Positions 24,943 to 32,503 of a stretch of 34,026 nucleotides of DNA are shown here, one piece after another. Position 1 is the first letter of the stretch. Each line of letters starts with the position of its first letter. A program made the position numbers and the translations under genes. Where the stretch lies: contig NZ_JACDOB010000016.1 of assembly GCF_017656375.1 (NCBI RefSeq), forward strand, positions 1 to 34,026, given 5' to 3'. The notes under the pieces are model-generated. The model was not told where the DNA came from and did no database searches. It worked only from the letters and a program-made list of their open reading frames with translations. Source of the DNA: Thermovirga sp. Its GTDB lineage: Bacteria; Synergistota; Synergistia; Synergistales; Thermovirgaceae.

Positions 24943-24990
24943 AAACGTGGAAAGGTTTGTGGATTTGTGGATATTTCAGTGGACAAGCTG
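24943..24990 (+). pseudogene. Possible relic of a second parB (N-terminal fragment)
   Basis: Plus-strand codons 24943-24990 read KRGKVC-GFVDISVDKL, against KQDKACDGLVDISVDEL at ParB residues 25-41 (27896-27946). With one codon gap, about 35 of 48 bases match and most differences in the core fall at third codon positions. The similarity stops after this stretch and no ParB domain follows. A relic of a parB duplicate beside its parS sites is the simplest reading; chance in a TGTGGAT-rich region is the alternative. Confidence 0.35.
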
Positions 24991-25030
24991 TCAGGTAGAT
25001 GTGAAAAGCTTATGGAAAAGTGTTGTTGTA

Positions 25031-25816
25031 TCATAGCTCAACGTCCAAGATTTGGATTGGGTCTGCCAGTTTCATTTCTCCGCCAAAATAGCTTACTCTC
25101 AGCTTGCCTGCTGCTTTTATCTTGAGGCCTTTTTTGAATTTCAAGTGAGAGAACCTGGGAAGATCGTCTTTATATATCACAAGCCTCATGTGTCCCTTAA
25201 GGTCAATCAGGGATAGTCTTGTGGATGATTGCTTTATGTCCTGGATTGTAAGTTTTAGCGTTATGAATTTTCCGGATAGTGTGGGAAGTTGGCTCCATGC
25301 TTGCTCTGATGTGAAAACTCTCTGGAAGGCCCTACCCCAAAAGCCCCTTTTTCCCTTGCGGGCTAGTCGGAAGGCTTTTATTATGCGGTCTGTATATTTC
25401 ACGTTGGGAGCCAGGGTGAAAGGCATTGCAAGGCCGTTTCTTGTTATTATTTCGTTTACCAAAAGGAACCTTTCCCCCTTTTTGAGCCATACCCAGGCAA
25501 GGGTCCTTCCGTATTTGTCGCGGGGTTGCACGTCCAGCTCAAGGAATACGCGTTTTTTAAGGACTAGCTCGGCGTTAAAGGCCGCTGCTATCTTGCCGAA
25601 TTCCTCTTCGTGCCTTTGGGGGTGATGTAGCTCAGGAGTGTCTATTCCCAGATATCTTACTTTTCTGATGGTTCCGTCAGGGATAGTAACCCTTACTGTA
25701 TCACCATCGTATACATTGGTAACAAAGGCTTCCTGCAGAGAAGCTTCCGCAGGAAGCCCTATGAGCAGGTGTGCTATCAGTAAAACTGCAAGAAAAAGCG
25801 CTGGTATGTCTCGCAT
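25031..25816 (-). CDS. Secreted thermonuclease-like protein (SNase domain plus OB-like tail)
   Basis: 261 residues with an N-terminal signal sequence (about 1-26). The SNase domain (about 28-165) keeps the staphylococcal-nuclease active-site set: YDGDTVRV with Asp37/Asp39, the Arg54 and LGIDTPE motif with Asp59 and Glu62, and the Arg104 in DKYGR. Residues about 175-255 look like a second OB-type domain (VIYKDDL, LKIKAAGKLRVSYFGGEMKL). It is probably an exported Ca2+-dependent nuclease acting on extracellular DNA for nutrition. Its ATG (25816) overlaps the preceding gene's stop in a TAATG junction; the ribosome site is weak, so translation depends on the upstream gene. Confidence 0.85.
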   Translation of the reverse strand: MRDIPALFLAVLLIAHLLIGLPAEASLQEAFVTNVYDGDTVRVTIPDGTIRKVRYLGIDTPELHHPQRHEEEFGKIAAAFNAELVLKKRVFLELDVQPRDKYGRTLAWVWLKKGERFLLVNEIITRNGLAMPFTLAPNVKYTDRIIKAFRLARKGKRGFWGRAFQRVFTSEQAWSQLPTLSGKFITLKLTIQDIKQSSTRLSLIDLKGHMRLVIYKDDLPRFSHLKFKKGLKIKAAGKLRVSYFGGEMKLADPIQILDVEL

Positions 25817-26256
25817 TATTGATCTTTTTGGGGACAGAATTTTTTGTATCCTCCTTCTTCAAGGGCCTTTCTATGATAGGTTACTCCCTCGGGAACCAGA
25901 AGAACAGCCTCCAGGGTGTTATGGACTTCTCCGTGGAAAAGGTGTCCCCCTACGGTTTTGTGATCTTGGCCGGAAAGTGCCGCATGGGGGTGGATAAAAA
26001 CTCCTCCATCCTCCATGATGTTTATCGTTCCGCTTATGCTTAAGAGCTCATGTGGGTCGTGATATTCCTTTTTCACGTATCCTTCTGGCCCTAGCCATCC
26101 TATGGTGAAATTCCTGAGCATGCCTATGGCAGATAGTATCACTGCGCCCTTTATGTTCTCTTTTTCCAGTATGTGCTTGAGTTCTGGCAATAGGTCTGTT
26201 CCGTCCTCCAGCCTTAGAGAAATTATGTTGCCTGACCTTACGATTGTGTTGCCCAT
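25816..26256 (-). CDS. PPC/DUF296-domain protein
   Basis: 146-residue single-domain protein of the PPC (plants and prokaryotes conserved, DUF296) family, which forms trimers and is usually thought to bind DNA or a small ligand. Characteristic features: SAIGMLRNFTIGWL, the IHPHAALSG motif with His89 and His91, and GGHLFHGEV with His105, a likely metal-binding trio. Ribosome site AAAGGAGG nine bases before ATG 26256. It is translationally coupled to the secreted nuclease, but a functional link is not evident. The true role of bacterial PPC proteins is poorly known, so the name is only structural. Confidence 0.85.
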   Translation of the reverse strand: MGNTIVRSGNIISLRLEDGTDLLPELKHILEKENIKGAVILSAIGMLRNFTIGWLGPEGYVKKEYHDPHELLSISGTINIMEDGGVFIHPHAALSGQDHKTVGGHLFHGEVHNTLEAVLLVPEGVTYHRKALEEGGYKKFCPQKDQ

Positions 26257-26364
26257 TCGGTTCTTCCTCCTTTCTTTGCAGCAGTTTTTATATTGCTCAG
26301 AGGTGCAAAAGCTTCCTTGTGAGTGTTATTATATGAGTAAATTCTTCAAAAAGGGATATAAGGG

Positions 26365-27078
26365 GTGAAAATCATAGAAATTAAAGCAGAAATCTCCATG
26401 GATGACATCATGGAGGAAATCGAAAAAAACAAAAAAGCCCTTAAAGCTTATGCTGAAGTTTTATCAGCTATGAATTCTACTTCAAGACTCACAGGGGAAA
26501 GAGACCCTTCTAAATTATGGGAGGAGCATATACTGGATTGTGGCTTTTCCTTACCTCTTATTCCTGAGATAGGCAGTGTAGTGGACGTTGGAACAGGTGG
26601 GGGCTTGCCTGGGATACTTTGGGCTATATGTCGTCCCCACCTCAAGGTATATCTCCTTGACAGTGTGCGTAAAAAGTGTGGCGCAATAGGGGAAATAATA
26701 AGAAACTTGGGACTGGAGAATGCTTTCGTGGTATGCGACAGATCTGAGGCCTTTGCGGCGGAAAACCGCGAGAAGTTCTCTGCCGCGGCCACCCGTGCAG
26801 TGGGACACCTTGGCGTTTGTGCTGAATATATGTCTCCTCTAGTGATGAAGGGGGGGCGCCTTCTTTGTTTTAAGGGGCCTAAGGTAGCTGCTGAACTTGA
26901 AGAAATAGGCGAGACGTGGCATCATTTAGGCCTTTCAAAACCAGAGATATATTCTTATAGGCTCGGCGAAAAGAAATTGTTTTTAGTGGTGTGGAAAAAG
27001 GAGGAACATTGTCCTCCAACATTTCCTAGAAAACCTGGACGTGCGCAGAAACTGCACTGGTGGAGGTGTGTTCGTTGA
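26365..27078 (+). CDS. rsmG: 16S rRNA (guanine-N7)-methyltransferase RsmG (GidB)
   Basis: SAM-dependent methyltransferase modifying G527 of 16S rRNA; loss can give low-level streptomycin resistance in other bacteria. 237 residues, with the SAM-binding loop VVDVGTGGGLPG at 72-83 and the LLDSVRKKC segment that follows. A basic tail ends the protein (KPGRAQKLHWW). Start is GTG at 26365 with AAGGGA eight bases upstream; an internal ATG (residue 12) has no ribosome site. Its TGA overlaps parA's TTG start by a TTGA junction. The rsmG-parA-parB order is widespread near bacterial origins. Confidence 0.93.
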   Translation: MKIIEIKAEISMDDIMEEIEKNKKALKAYAEVLSAMNSTSRLTGERDPSKLWEEHILDCGFSLPLIPEIGSVVDVGTGGGLPGILWAICRPHLKVYLLDSVRKKCGAIGEIIRNLGLENAFVVCDRSEAFAAENREKFSAAATRAVGHLGVCAEYMSPLVMKGGRLLCFKGPKVAAELEEIGETWHHLGLSKPEIYSYRLGEKKLFLVVWKKEEHCPPTFPRKPGRAQKLHWWRCVR

Positions 27079-27845
27079 AGGCTGTTGCTGTTGCTAATCA
27101 AAAAGGCGGGGTTGGGAAAACTACCTGCTGTGTAAACCTTGCCGCTGAGTTAGGTCGCAAAGGGAAGAAAGTGCTGGTTATAGATATTGACCCTCAGGGG
27201 AACAGCACGAGTGGTTTGGGAATAGATGGCAAGGCAGTGAAAAAGAATATTTATCACCTGGTGCTGGACAAGGCAAAACCTAAGGATGTAATAATTCCTA
27301 CCCAGTGGGAAGGCGTATGGGCTTTACCTGCGACGCTGGATCTTGCAGCTGCTGAAGTGGAGCTCGCAGGGGTTATAAGCCGGGAGACCAGGTTGGCAAG
27401 ACATCGTGGAGCCTTTAAGGATTTCGATATAGTTTTTATAGATTGCCCACCTTCCTTGGGGCTTCTGACGGTGAATGCCCTTGTGGCAGCAGATACTATC
27501 CTTGTGCCCCTTCAGTGTGAATATTATGCACTGGAGGGACTAAGCCAGCTTATGCGCACGGTAACTTTGGTGAGGCGCTATCTTAACGAAGGCTTGGACG
27601 TGGGAGGATTGGTTTTGACCATGTTTGACGCCAGAACTAACCTTGCAAAAGAGGTGGCAGACGAGGTTAAAAGACGGTTCAATGACATTATTTTCGAGAC
27701 CATAATACCTAGGAATATTCGCCTTTCTGAGGCGCCGAGCTACGGAAAGCCTATAGGGTATTATGATCCTTCCAGCAGTGGAGCCAAGGCTTTCAGTAGT
27801 CTGGCGGAGGAGGTAATAGAGCGATGGCTCGGAAAAAGGCCTTAG
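27075..27845 (+). CDS. parA: Chromosome partitioning ATPase ParA (Soj)
   Basis: Deviant Walker-type ATPase that, with ParB-parS, segregates the origin region. About 256 residues, the compact chromosomal type without an N-terminal HTH. The deviant Walker A loop QKGGVGKTT is at residues 9-17, with IDIDPQGNSTSGL after it and the Walker B-like DIVFIDCPPSLG further on. TTG 27075 is chosen as start because GGAGGTG lies six bases upstream and it forms a four-base overlap with the rsmG stop; GTG at 27060 or 27066 would extend it into rsmG without benefit. Confidence 0.93.
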   Translation: MKAVAVANQKGGVGKTTCCVNLAAELGRKGKKVLVIDIDPQGNSTSGLGIDGKAVKKNIYHLVLDKAKPKDVIIPTQWEGVWALPATLDLAAAEVELAGVISRETRLARHRGAFKDFDIVFIDCPPSLGLLTVNALVAADTILVPLQCEYYALEGLSQLMRTVTLVRRYLNEGLDVGGLVLTMFDARTNLAKEVADEVKRRFNDIIFETIIPRNIRLSEAPSYGKPIGYYDPSSSGAKAFSSLAEEVIERWLGKRP

Positions 27846-28711
27846 GGCGAGGATTGGAAGCTATTTTTTCTGATAGTTCCCAGCTGGAAGAAAAAAAACA
27901 AGATAAGGCTTGCGACGGATTGGTGGATATTTCTGTAGATGAACTTCATCCAAGCCCTCTTCAGCCTAGGAAGTCCTTTGATAATGCTTCGCTGAAGTCC
28001 CTGGCGGCCTCCATAAAGGAGTGTGGGGTCATACAGCCTATTTTGGTGAGGCATTCAGATGGCAAGTACGAGATAGTAGCAGGCGAAAGGCGTTGGAGGG
28101 CTGCGAAAATTGCGGGGCTTAAGACGGTTCCTGTCAAGGTCGTAGCTGCAGATGACCTGTCCGTCATGGAGATATCTCTGGTAGAAAACCTTCAGAGGGA
28201 GGATCTTTCTCCTATAGAGGCTGCTTTGGGTGTTCAGGAGCTTATAAATAAGTTTTCCCTTACTCAGGAACAGGCGGCCAAAAAGCTTGGATGGAGCAGG
28301 GTAGCTGTCACTAACAAGTTGAGGCTTTTGAACCTGCCACAGCAGGTTTTGGAATACTTGGGAGGCGGTAAGATAACGGAAGGGCACGCAAGAGCCCTAC
28401 TTTCCTTAAAAAAAGAAGAGGATTGCTTAAGGCTGGCTCGCCTTGCGGCTGAGAAAGGCCTTTCCGTAAGGGAACTTGAAGATGCTGTGAGAAGGACCTT
28501 GGCTTCAGGAACTTCCAGAAAGAAATCGATAAGGGTCATGGAGGTTCCGGAGTCGGCAAAGCGCTTTGCCGAGAGGTTCGGGATAAAGGTTAAGCTGAAA
28601 GGCAGACAGGACAAGCTTCAGGTTACCCTGGATGGGCTTAGCCCTCAAGTGGCTCTGAAGCTGTTTGACTTGCTTGAGGCAAAAGGAGAGGAGCTTTTCC
28701 CGGAAGAATAA
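27824..28711 (+). CDS. parB: Chromosome partitioning protein ParB (Spo0J)
   Basis: CTP-dependent clamp that loads at parS. 295 residues: N-terminal KKALGRGLEAIF box (ParA-stimulating), then the ParB/sulfiredoxin CTPase domain from about 34. That domain includes the LQPRK motif and the arginine-rich AGERRWRAAK (86-95). An HTH region follows around 140-170 (SLTQEQAAKKLGWSRVAVTN), then a C-terminal dimerisation domain. It overlaps parA by 22 bases and has a strong GGAGGAGGT site nine bases ahead. Two perfect parS sites lie 2.9 kb upstream, beyond rsmG. Confidence 0.95.
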   Translation: MARKKALGRGLEAIFSDSSQLEEKKQDKACDGLVDISVDELHPSPLQPRKSFDNASLKSLAASIKECGVIQPILVRHSDGKYEIVAGERRWRAAKIAGLKTVPVKVVAADDLSVMEISLVENLQREDLSPIEAALGVQELINKFSLTQEQAAKKLGWSRVAVTNKLRLLNLPQQVLEYLGGGKITEGHARALLSLKKEEDCLRLARLAAEKGLSVRELEDAVRRTLASGTSRKKSIRVMEVPESAKRFAERFGIKVKLKGRQDKLQVTLDGLSPQVALKLFDLLEAKGEELFPEE

Positions 28712-28744
28712 AGGCGTTTATACGTCGTCTGTGAGGGTTATGTA

Positions 28745-28966
28745 ATGGCTTATAAAAGGAGCCTCGAGGATTTTTTAGCTTTTGGCAAGGTTATTTCGGC
28801 AGCCCTGGTGCTTTGTGGTTTTTTGATTTTAGGGCTTTTCATAGGCAGGAAATTGCAGGCAGGTGGTTGGCCTGATTGGATTGTGCCTGCCTTTTCTGTT
28901 TTTGGGGCCCTAGTGGGTTCCTGGCAGGCGTGGATCTTTGTGAAACAGACATGGAAGAAAAAATAA
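28745..28966 (+). CDS. Small two-helix membrane protein, AtpZ/AtpI-like
   Basis: 73-residue protein with two hydrophobic helices (about 13-34 and 44-66) separated by the GRKLQAGGWPDW loop, and basic ends. The glycine-spaced pattern ILGLFIGRKLQ and FGALVGSWQAW resembles the AtpZ/AtpI accessory proteins of F-type ATPases, but no ATPase genes are seen nearby. Ribosome site GAGGG seven bases before ATG 28745, close behind parB. The function is not established. Confidence 0.65.
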   Translation: MAYKRSLEDFLAFGKVISAALVLCGFLILGLFIGRKLQAGGWPDWIVPAFSVFGALVGSWQAWIFVKQTWKKK

Positions 28967-29001
28967 AAAGCCATTCTGGATGGCTAAAAAGAGGTGGTTT
29001 T

Positions 29002-29496
29002 ATGGAGCATCTTTTTGCACCCTGGAGGATGGCATACATCAAGAACGCCAAAAAGGAAGCAGGCTGCATATTTTGTCTATTCCCGGCGGAGAACGATGAT
29101 AAAAAGAGGCTTATTCTAGCGCGAGGGAAAAAGGTTTTCGTCATCATGAATGCCTTTCCTTATAACCCTGGTCATCTTATGGTGGCACCCTATAGGCATG
29201 TAGGGGATTACGAAAAGCTGCAGGATGAGGAGCTTTTGGAGATGCATAAGATGGCAGCCAAATGCATAAGGGTCCTAAAGAATGTTATGTCCCCTCAGGG
29301 GTTCAATTTAGGTGTCAACATAGGGGAGATAGCAGGGGCAGGTTTTGCTGGCCACGTTCACCTTCATATAGTCCCCAGGTGGGCAGGGGATACTAACTTT
29401 ATGCCCGTTACAGCCCAGGTTAGAGTGCTCCCTGAGGCCCTGGAAGAGACGTGGGTTAAGCTGAAAGAGGCCTGGGACAAAGCAGATGGAGAATAA
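29002..29496 (+). CDS. HIT-family hydrolase (Ap4A-type)
   Basis: Histidine-triad nucleotide hydrolase/transferase, 164 residues from ATG 29002, which has GAGGTGG five bases upstream. The catalytic HVHLHIVPR triad is at residues 118-126 with His120 as the likely nucleophile. An N-terminal CIFC pair (Cys22, Cys25) and His66 could form the zinc site known in this subgroup. Members cleave Ap4A-like dinucleotides or nucleoside phosphoramidates. A longer in-frame extension upstream overlaps the small membrane protein gene and is rejected. It overlaps the next gene by 11 bases. Confidence 0.9.
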   Translation: MEHLFAPWRMAYIKNAKKEAGCIFCLFPAENDDKKRLILARGKKVFVIMNAFPYNPGHLMVAPYRHVGDYEKLQDEELLEMHKMAAKCIRVLKNVMSPQGFNLGVNIGEIAGAGFAGHVHLHIVPRWAGDTNFMPVTAQVRVLPEALEETWVKLKEAWDKADGE

Positions 29497-30112
29497 GGAC
29501 ATATATTGGGAGCCAGCAAGAAGCGCCTCTGTGGAATTTAAAGAAAAGCGTTCCCTTTTCATTGGTCATGTGTGTGTCGCAAGAAATGAAGAGGAAGCCA
29601 GGGCTTTTGTGAGGGAGATAAGCAAAAAATATAGTGACGCTACTCATAACTGTTGGGCTTACAGGGTAGGATCGGAGAGGGTTGTAGAGTATTATTCGGA
29701 CGCTGGAGAGCCTTCAGGCACAGCAGGAAAGCCCATTCTTGGTGCTATTCAACATGCAGGGGTTACCAATGCCATAGTCGTAGTCACAAGATATTTTGGA
29801 GGTATTAAATTGGGAGTGAGGGGCCTCATAGAGGCCTATGGAAAAGGTGCGGCTATGGCCTTAGAAGAGGCAGGCAAGGTAGCGAGAAGGGTAAGTTTGA
29901 ATGCCAAAGTTGTGCTGGGATATGAGCACACGAGAAACTTTATCGCACAACTCAAAGATATGGATGTTCACGAAAACCTAATAGATGCCACCTATGAGGC
30001 AAATGTAACGCTGCGTTTCCCAGTGGCAAAAAGTTACGTAGCTCAGGCAGAGGAACTGTTCAAGGGTTATGAGGCTAGAGGACTGATAATCTCCTGGGCA
30101 TGGGAGAGTTGA
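29486..30112 (+). CDS. YigZ/IMPACT-family protein
   Basis: 208-residue protein of the UPF0029/IMPACT family. The N-terminal domain carries the signature ATHNCWAYRVG and the DAGEPSGTAGKPIL loop, then VVVTRYFGGIKLGVRGL; the C-terminal domain (about 135-208) is an EF-G domain-V-like fold (DUF1949). In other bacteria the family is linked to ribosome- or translation-related stress, but the biochemical role is not settled. The ATG overlaps the HIT gene by 11 bases, and the ribosome site is weak. Confidence 0.9.
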   Translation: MENKDIYWEPARSASVEFKEKRSLFIGHVCVARNEEEARAFVREISKKYSDATHNCWAYRVGSERVVEYYSDAGEPSGTAGKPILGAIQHAGVTNAIVVVTRYFGGIKLGVRGLIEAYGKGAAMALEEAGKVARRVSLNAKVVLGYEHTRNFIAQLKDMDVHENLIDATYEANVTLRFPVAKSYVAQAEELFKGYEARGLIISWAWES

Positions 30113-30146
30113 ATTAAAATAAATCCAAGTCAAGAAGGTGATTATA

Positions 30147-31652
30147 TTGCACGTTTATGATGAATTTCAACCATTTGTGACATCTTTGAGACATCCTCCC
30201 TGCAGGAGCCTTTTGAGAGACCTGTCCGACCAGGAGTTGGCGGCTATTGCTTCCTTTGAGTCTGTGCCTAACAATCAGGGGTCTGCGATTTATGTTACCA
30301 GGATAAGAAGCCGCAGTGCAGCCTTTACGGAGGTTATTTATTCTATAGATGAGGAATCCCTTTCCCTGTTGAAGCAGGTATGGGACTATCTTAGGTGGCA
30401 GCAGATGATAAGGGTGACTGCCCGAATAGGTGCCCACGACAAAAGCCCCATGATAGCCAACATGTACGTGACCAGGCGATATGCGAGAATAGCTCACATG
30501 TATGCTGCAAATTTCGCGACGGAGGCGGATCAGGACTCCGCAGATATAGTCACTGTTGTGGTTCCTGAATGGCATCAACGGAAGATACTGGTATTTCCTC
30601 AGTATAGGGTCACGTTTATTTTAGGGAGCGACTACTACGGAGAGGCAAAGATGGCCACTTTGAGAATGGCAATGCATATAGCGCGCGAAGAGCTTGGGGG
30701 CATTGGGTTGCATGCAGGAAGCAAAATAGTAAAAGTCAATACGCCTAGAGGTTTGGAGGAGAAGGGGGTATTAGTTTTTGGCCTTTCTGGGACGGGGAAG
30801 ACTACCATAACCACCTCGGATCATGGCCTTACTCCTCCTGAAGGGGTAGAGGTGCTGCAGGATGACATAAACCTCCTTTTGCCTAGCGGGAAAGCTCTTG
30901 GAACCGAGCAGAATTTTTACGTAAAGACGGACAATGTGATGAAGCAACCCGAAATACTTGCTGCAGCGAGCCATTCTTCGGCCATTATAGAGAACTGCTG
31001 GGTGGATGATGATGGCAACGTGAATTTTAACAATCATACTCTTACGACTAACGGAAGGGCTGTCGTGGCAAGAGCTAAGATACCCAATACGTCGGACATT
31101 ATTGACCTGGACAGGGTGGATGCAATTTTGTTCAACATGAGAAGGTACGACACCCCTCCCATTTGCAGGCTAATGTCTCCAGAGCAGGCAGCAGCTTTTT
31201 ATATGCTTGGAGAGTCTACCATTACAAGTGCAGAAGATCCTTCCAGGGTAGGGCAGGCTAAGAGAGTGGTAGGCTTTGACCCCTTCATAATAGACAATCC
31301 CCACATTAACGGGAACAGGCTCTTAAGGATCTTGCGAGATAATCCCCATATAAAATGTTACATAGTCAACACTGGCAGAATTGGAGGGAGGGATGGGGCA
31401 AACATGACGCCTGAGGTTACCTTTAAGGCCATAATAGGAGCTCTATCCGAAAAAGTGAACTGGAAATACGACGACATTTTGGGGTGCGAAATCCCGGAGG
31501 CTTTGGATATTCCTAACGCAGAGCAATACAATCCTTATAACCACTACTCTAGGGAAGAATATGCTCAAATCATGGGAGCCCTGAGGAAGGAAAGAAGGGA
31601 TTATCTAATGAGGTTCAAAGGGCTTGCCCAGGAGATAATAAGCGCTGTGTAG
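30147..31652 (+). CDS. pckA: Phosphoenolpyruvate carboxykinase (ATP-type), divergent
   Basis: Catalyses oxaloacetate + ATP = PEP + CO2 + ADP. About 501 residues from TTG 30147 (AAGAAGGTG site), somewhat shorter than the usual ~540. Kinase-1 loop GLSGTGKTT is at 212-220, kinase-2 Asp pair LQDDIN at 238-243, Mn-site region DYYGEAK and HAGSK before it, and FDPFIIDNPH further on. The motif usually read as TADAFGVLPP is replaced by LFNMRRYDTPP, so the family member is unusual. In a fermenting anaerobe it may run towards oxaloacetate or for gluconeogenesis. A strong terminator follows 35 bases later. Confidence 0.82.
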   Translation: MHVYDEFQPFVTSLRHPPCRSLLRDLSDQELAAIASFESVPNNQGSAIYVTRIRSRSAAFTEVIYSIDEESLSLLKQVWDYLRWQQMIRVTARIGAHDKSPMIANMYVTRRYARIAHMYAANFATEADQDSADIVTVVVPEWHQRKILVFPQYRVTFILGSDYYGEAKMATLRMAMHIAREELGGIGLHAGSKIVKVNTPRGLEEKGVLVFGLSGTGKTTITTSDHGLTPPEGVEVLQDDINLLLPSGKALGTEQNFYVKTDNVMKQPEILAAASHSSAIIENCWVDDDGNVNFNNHTLTTNGRAVVARAKIPNTSDIIDLDRVDAILFNMRRYDTPPICRLMSPEQAAAFYMLGESTITSAEDPSRVGQAKRVVGFDPFIIDNPHINGNRLLRILRDNPHIKCYIVNTGRIGGRDGANMTPEVTFKAIIGALSEKVNWKYDDILGCEIPEALDIPNAEQYNPYNHYSREEYAQIMGALRKERRDYLMRFKGLAQEIISAV

Positions 31653-31686
31653 CTGGACCTACAGTTGATTTAGCATGAAAGCAGTT

Positions 31687-31726
31687 AAAGTAAGGAGGCG
31701 AGAAAGTTCCGCCTCCTTACTTTTTT
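31687..31726 (+). terminator. Rho-independent terminator after PEP carboxykinase
   Basis: A 14-bp perfect stem, AAAGTAAGGAGGCG (31687-31700) with CGCCTCCTTACTTT (31710-31723) and a nine-base loop, is followed by a run of Ts. Marks the end of the parAB-to-pckA transcript. Confidence 0.93.
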
Positions 31727-31730
31727 GAGC

Positions 31731-31758
31731 TTGTAAAGGAGGAGAAAAAGAGTATAAT
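31731..31758 (+). promoter_or_regulatory. Promoter for the bioY gene
   Basis: TTGTAA (31731-31736), 16-base spacer, perfect TATAAT (31753-31758). Lies right behind the pckA terminator. Transcription would begin near 31765. Downstream, ATGGTCACC (31768) and GGTTGACAA (31791) are spaced 14 bases apart and faintly recall a BirA operator. Confidence 0.55.
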
Positions 31759-31812
31759 GTCACTCAAATGGTCACCCATATTTTAAATAAGGTTGACAAG
31801 GAGGTTTTTGTC

Positions 31813-32364
31813 ATGCGCTTTTCTGTCAAAACCATGGTTCTTGCTGCTATGTTTGCCGTTCTAACTGCTGTGGGGGCTTACATAAGGATACCTACGCCGG
31901 TAGTGCCTTTTACTCTTCAGACCATGTTTGTTCTGCTTGCTGGTGTGCTTCTGGGTGCCAGGGTAGGGGCTTTATCACAGGTGTTGTACGTTGTTATAGG
32001 GTTTTTAGGCCTTCCAGTTTTTGCGGGCGGAGTAGGGGGAGTGCAGGTAGTGTTTAGCCCTACGTTTGGTTTCCTCCTGGGCTTCATAGGGGGAGCCTTT
32101 ATGTCAGGATTTGTGTTAGAGCGGCTTAAAGCCTTTACGTTTAAAAACGTCTTGCTAGCTTGTATTGCAGGAACAGCAGCTATTTACCTGTTTGGCCTTA
32201 TGGGCCTTTACCTGAACTTGAATTTTGTTGCAGGAAAGACTGTCTCCCTTTGGAAGGTATTGAAAATAGGCTTTTTCCCATTTGTAATCACGGACTCCCT
32301 TAAGGCTTTGGGTGTAGCAGCCTTAGGAGCAAAAATTGCACCACGTCTTAAAAATCTGATGTGA
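31813..32364 (+). CDS. bioY: Biotin transporter BioY (ECF S-component)
   Basis: Biotin-binding membrane subunit of an energy-coupling-factor transporter, 183 residues from ATG 31813, about six helices. The typical IRIPTPVVPFTLQTMFVLLA stretch, the LGARVGALSQVLYVVIGFLG segment and the GGVGGVQVV-SPTFGFLLGF region are clear family marks. The start is chosen because AAGGAGG lies eight bases upstream. The upstream ATG at 31768 overlaps the likely transcript start. EcfA/EcfT partners are not in this window. Solo BioY is known to import biotin at low capacity. The cell may therefore depend on external biotin, though no biosynthesis genes were visible to judge. Confidence 0.93.
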   Translation: MRFSVKTMVLAAMFAVLTAVGAYIRIPTPVVPFTLQTMFVLLAGVLLGARVGALSQVLYVVIGFLGLPVFAGGVGGVQVVFSPTFGFLLGFIGGAFMSGFVLERLKAFTFKNVLLACIAGTAAIYLFGLMGLYLNLNFVAGKTVSLWKVLKIGFFPFVITDSLKALGVAALGAKIAPRLKNLM

Positions 32365-32503
32365 AAAGGCAGAAGAGTAAGAAAAGATTGACTTATATTG
32401 ACCAAATATCTTAATATCAATTGCTCTCCATGGTCGTAGTAGAATAGGCCTGAAGATACATTACAAAAATACATTACAGAAAAAAAGAAGTGGAGGGCCT
32501 TGC
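32365..32503. other. bioY-EamA intergenic region with a short direct repeat
   Basis: 139 bases, A+T-rich. ATACATTACA occurs twice (32456-32465, 32469-32478), a 13-bp period just ahead of the EamA gene's ribosome site. A possible TTGACT is at 32388-32393 with a poor -10. No terminator for bioY is evident. Confidence 0.35.

Larger units (their letters stand above)
24683..25030. other. Non-coding parS/DnaA-box block
   Basis: 348 bases without a supportable gene. Besides the two parS sites it has TGTGGATAA (24926-24934, a perfect DnaA box on the minus strand) and two TGTGGAT variants (24958, 24966). It also contains a 48-base stretch resembling the 5' part of parB (24943-24990). The asmA-side part (24683-24860) shows no clear signal beyond a possible minus-strand TATAAT at 24839-24834. 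Confidence 0.6.

Noticed and set aside
28876-29001. Upstream extension of the HIT gene frame.
   Set aside because: It overlaps the small membrane protein gene and the translation is unlike HIT proteins; ATG 29002 has a ribosome site.
31768-31799. BirA-like operator halves upstream of bioY.
   Set aside because: The left half matches the consensus at only five of nine positions; spacing alone is not enough.
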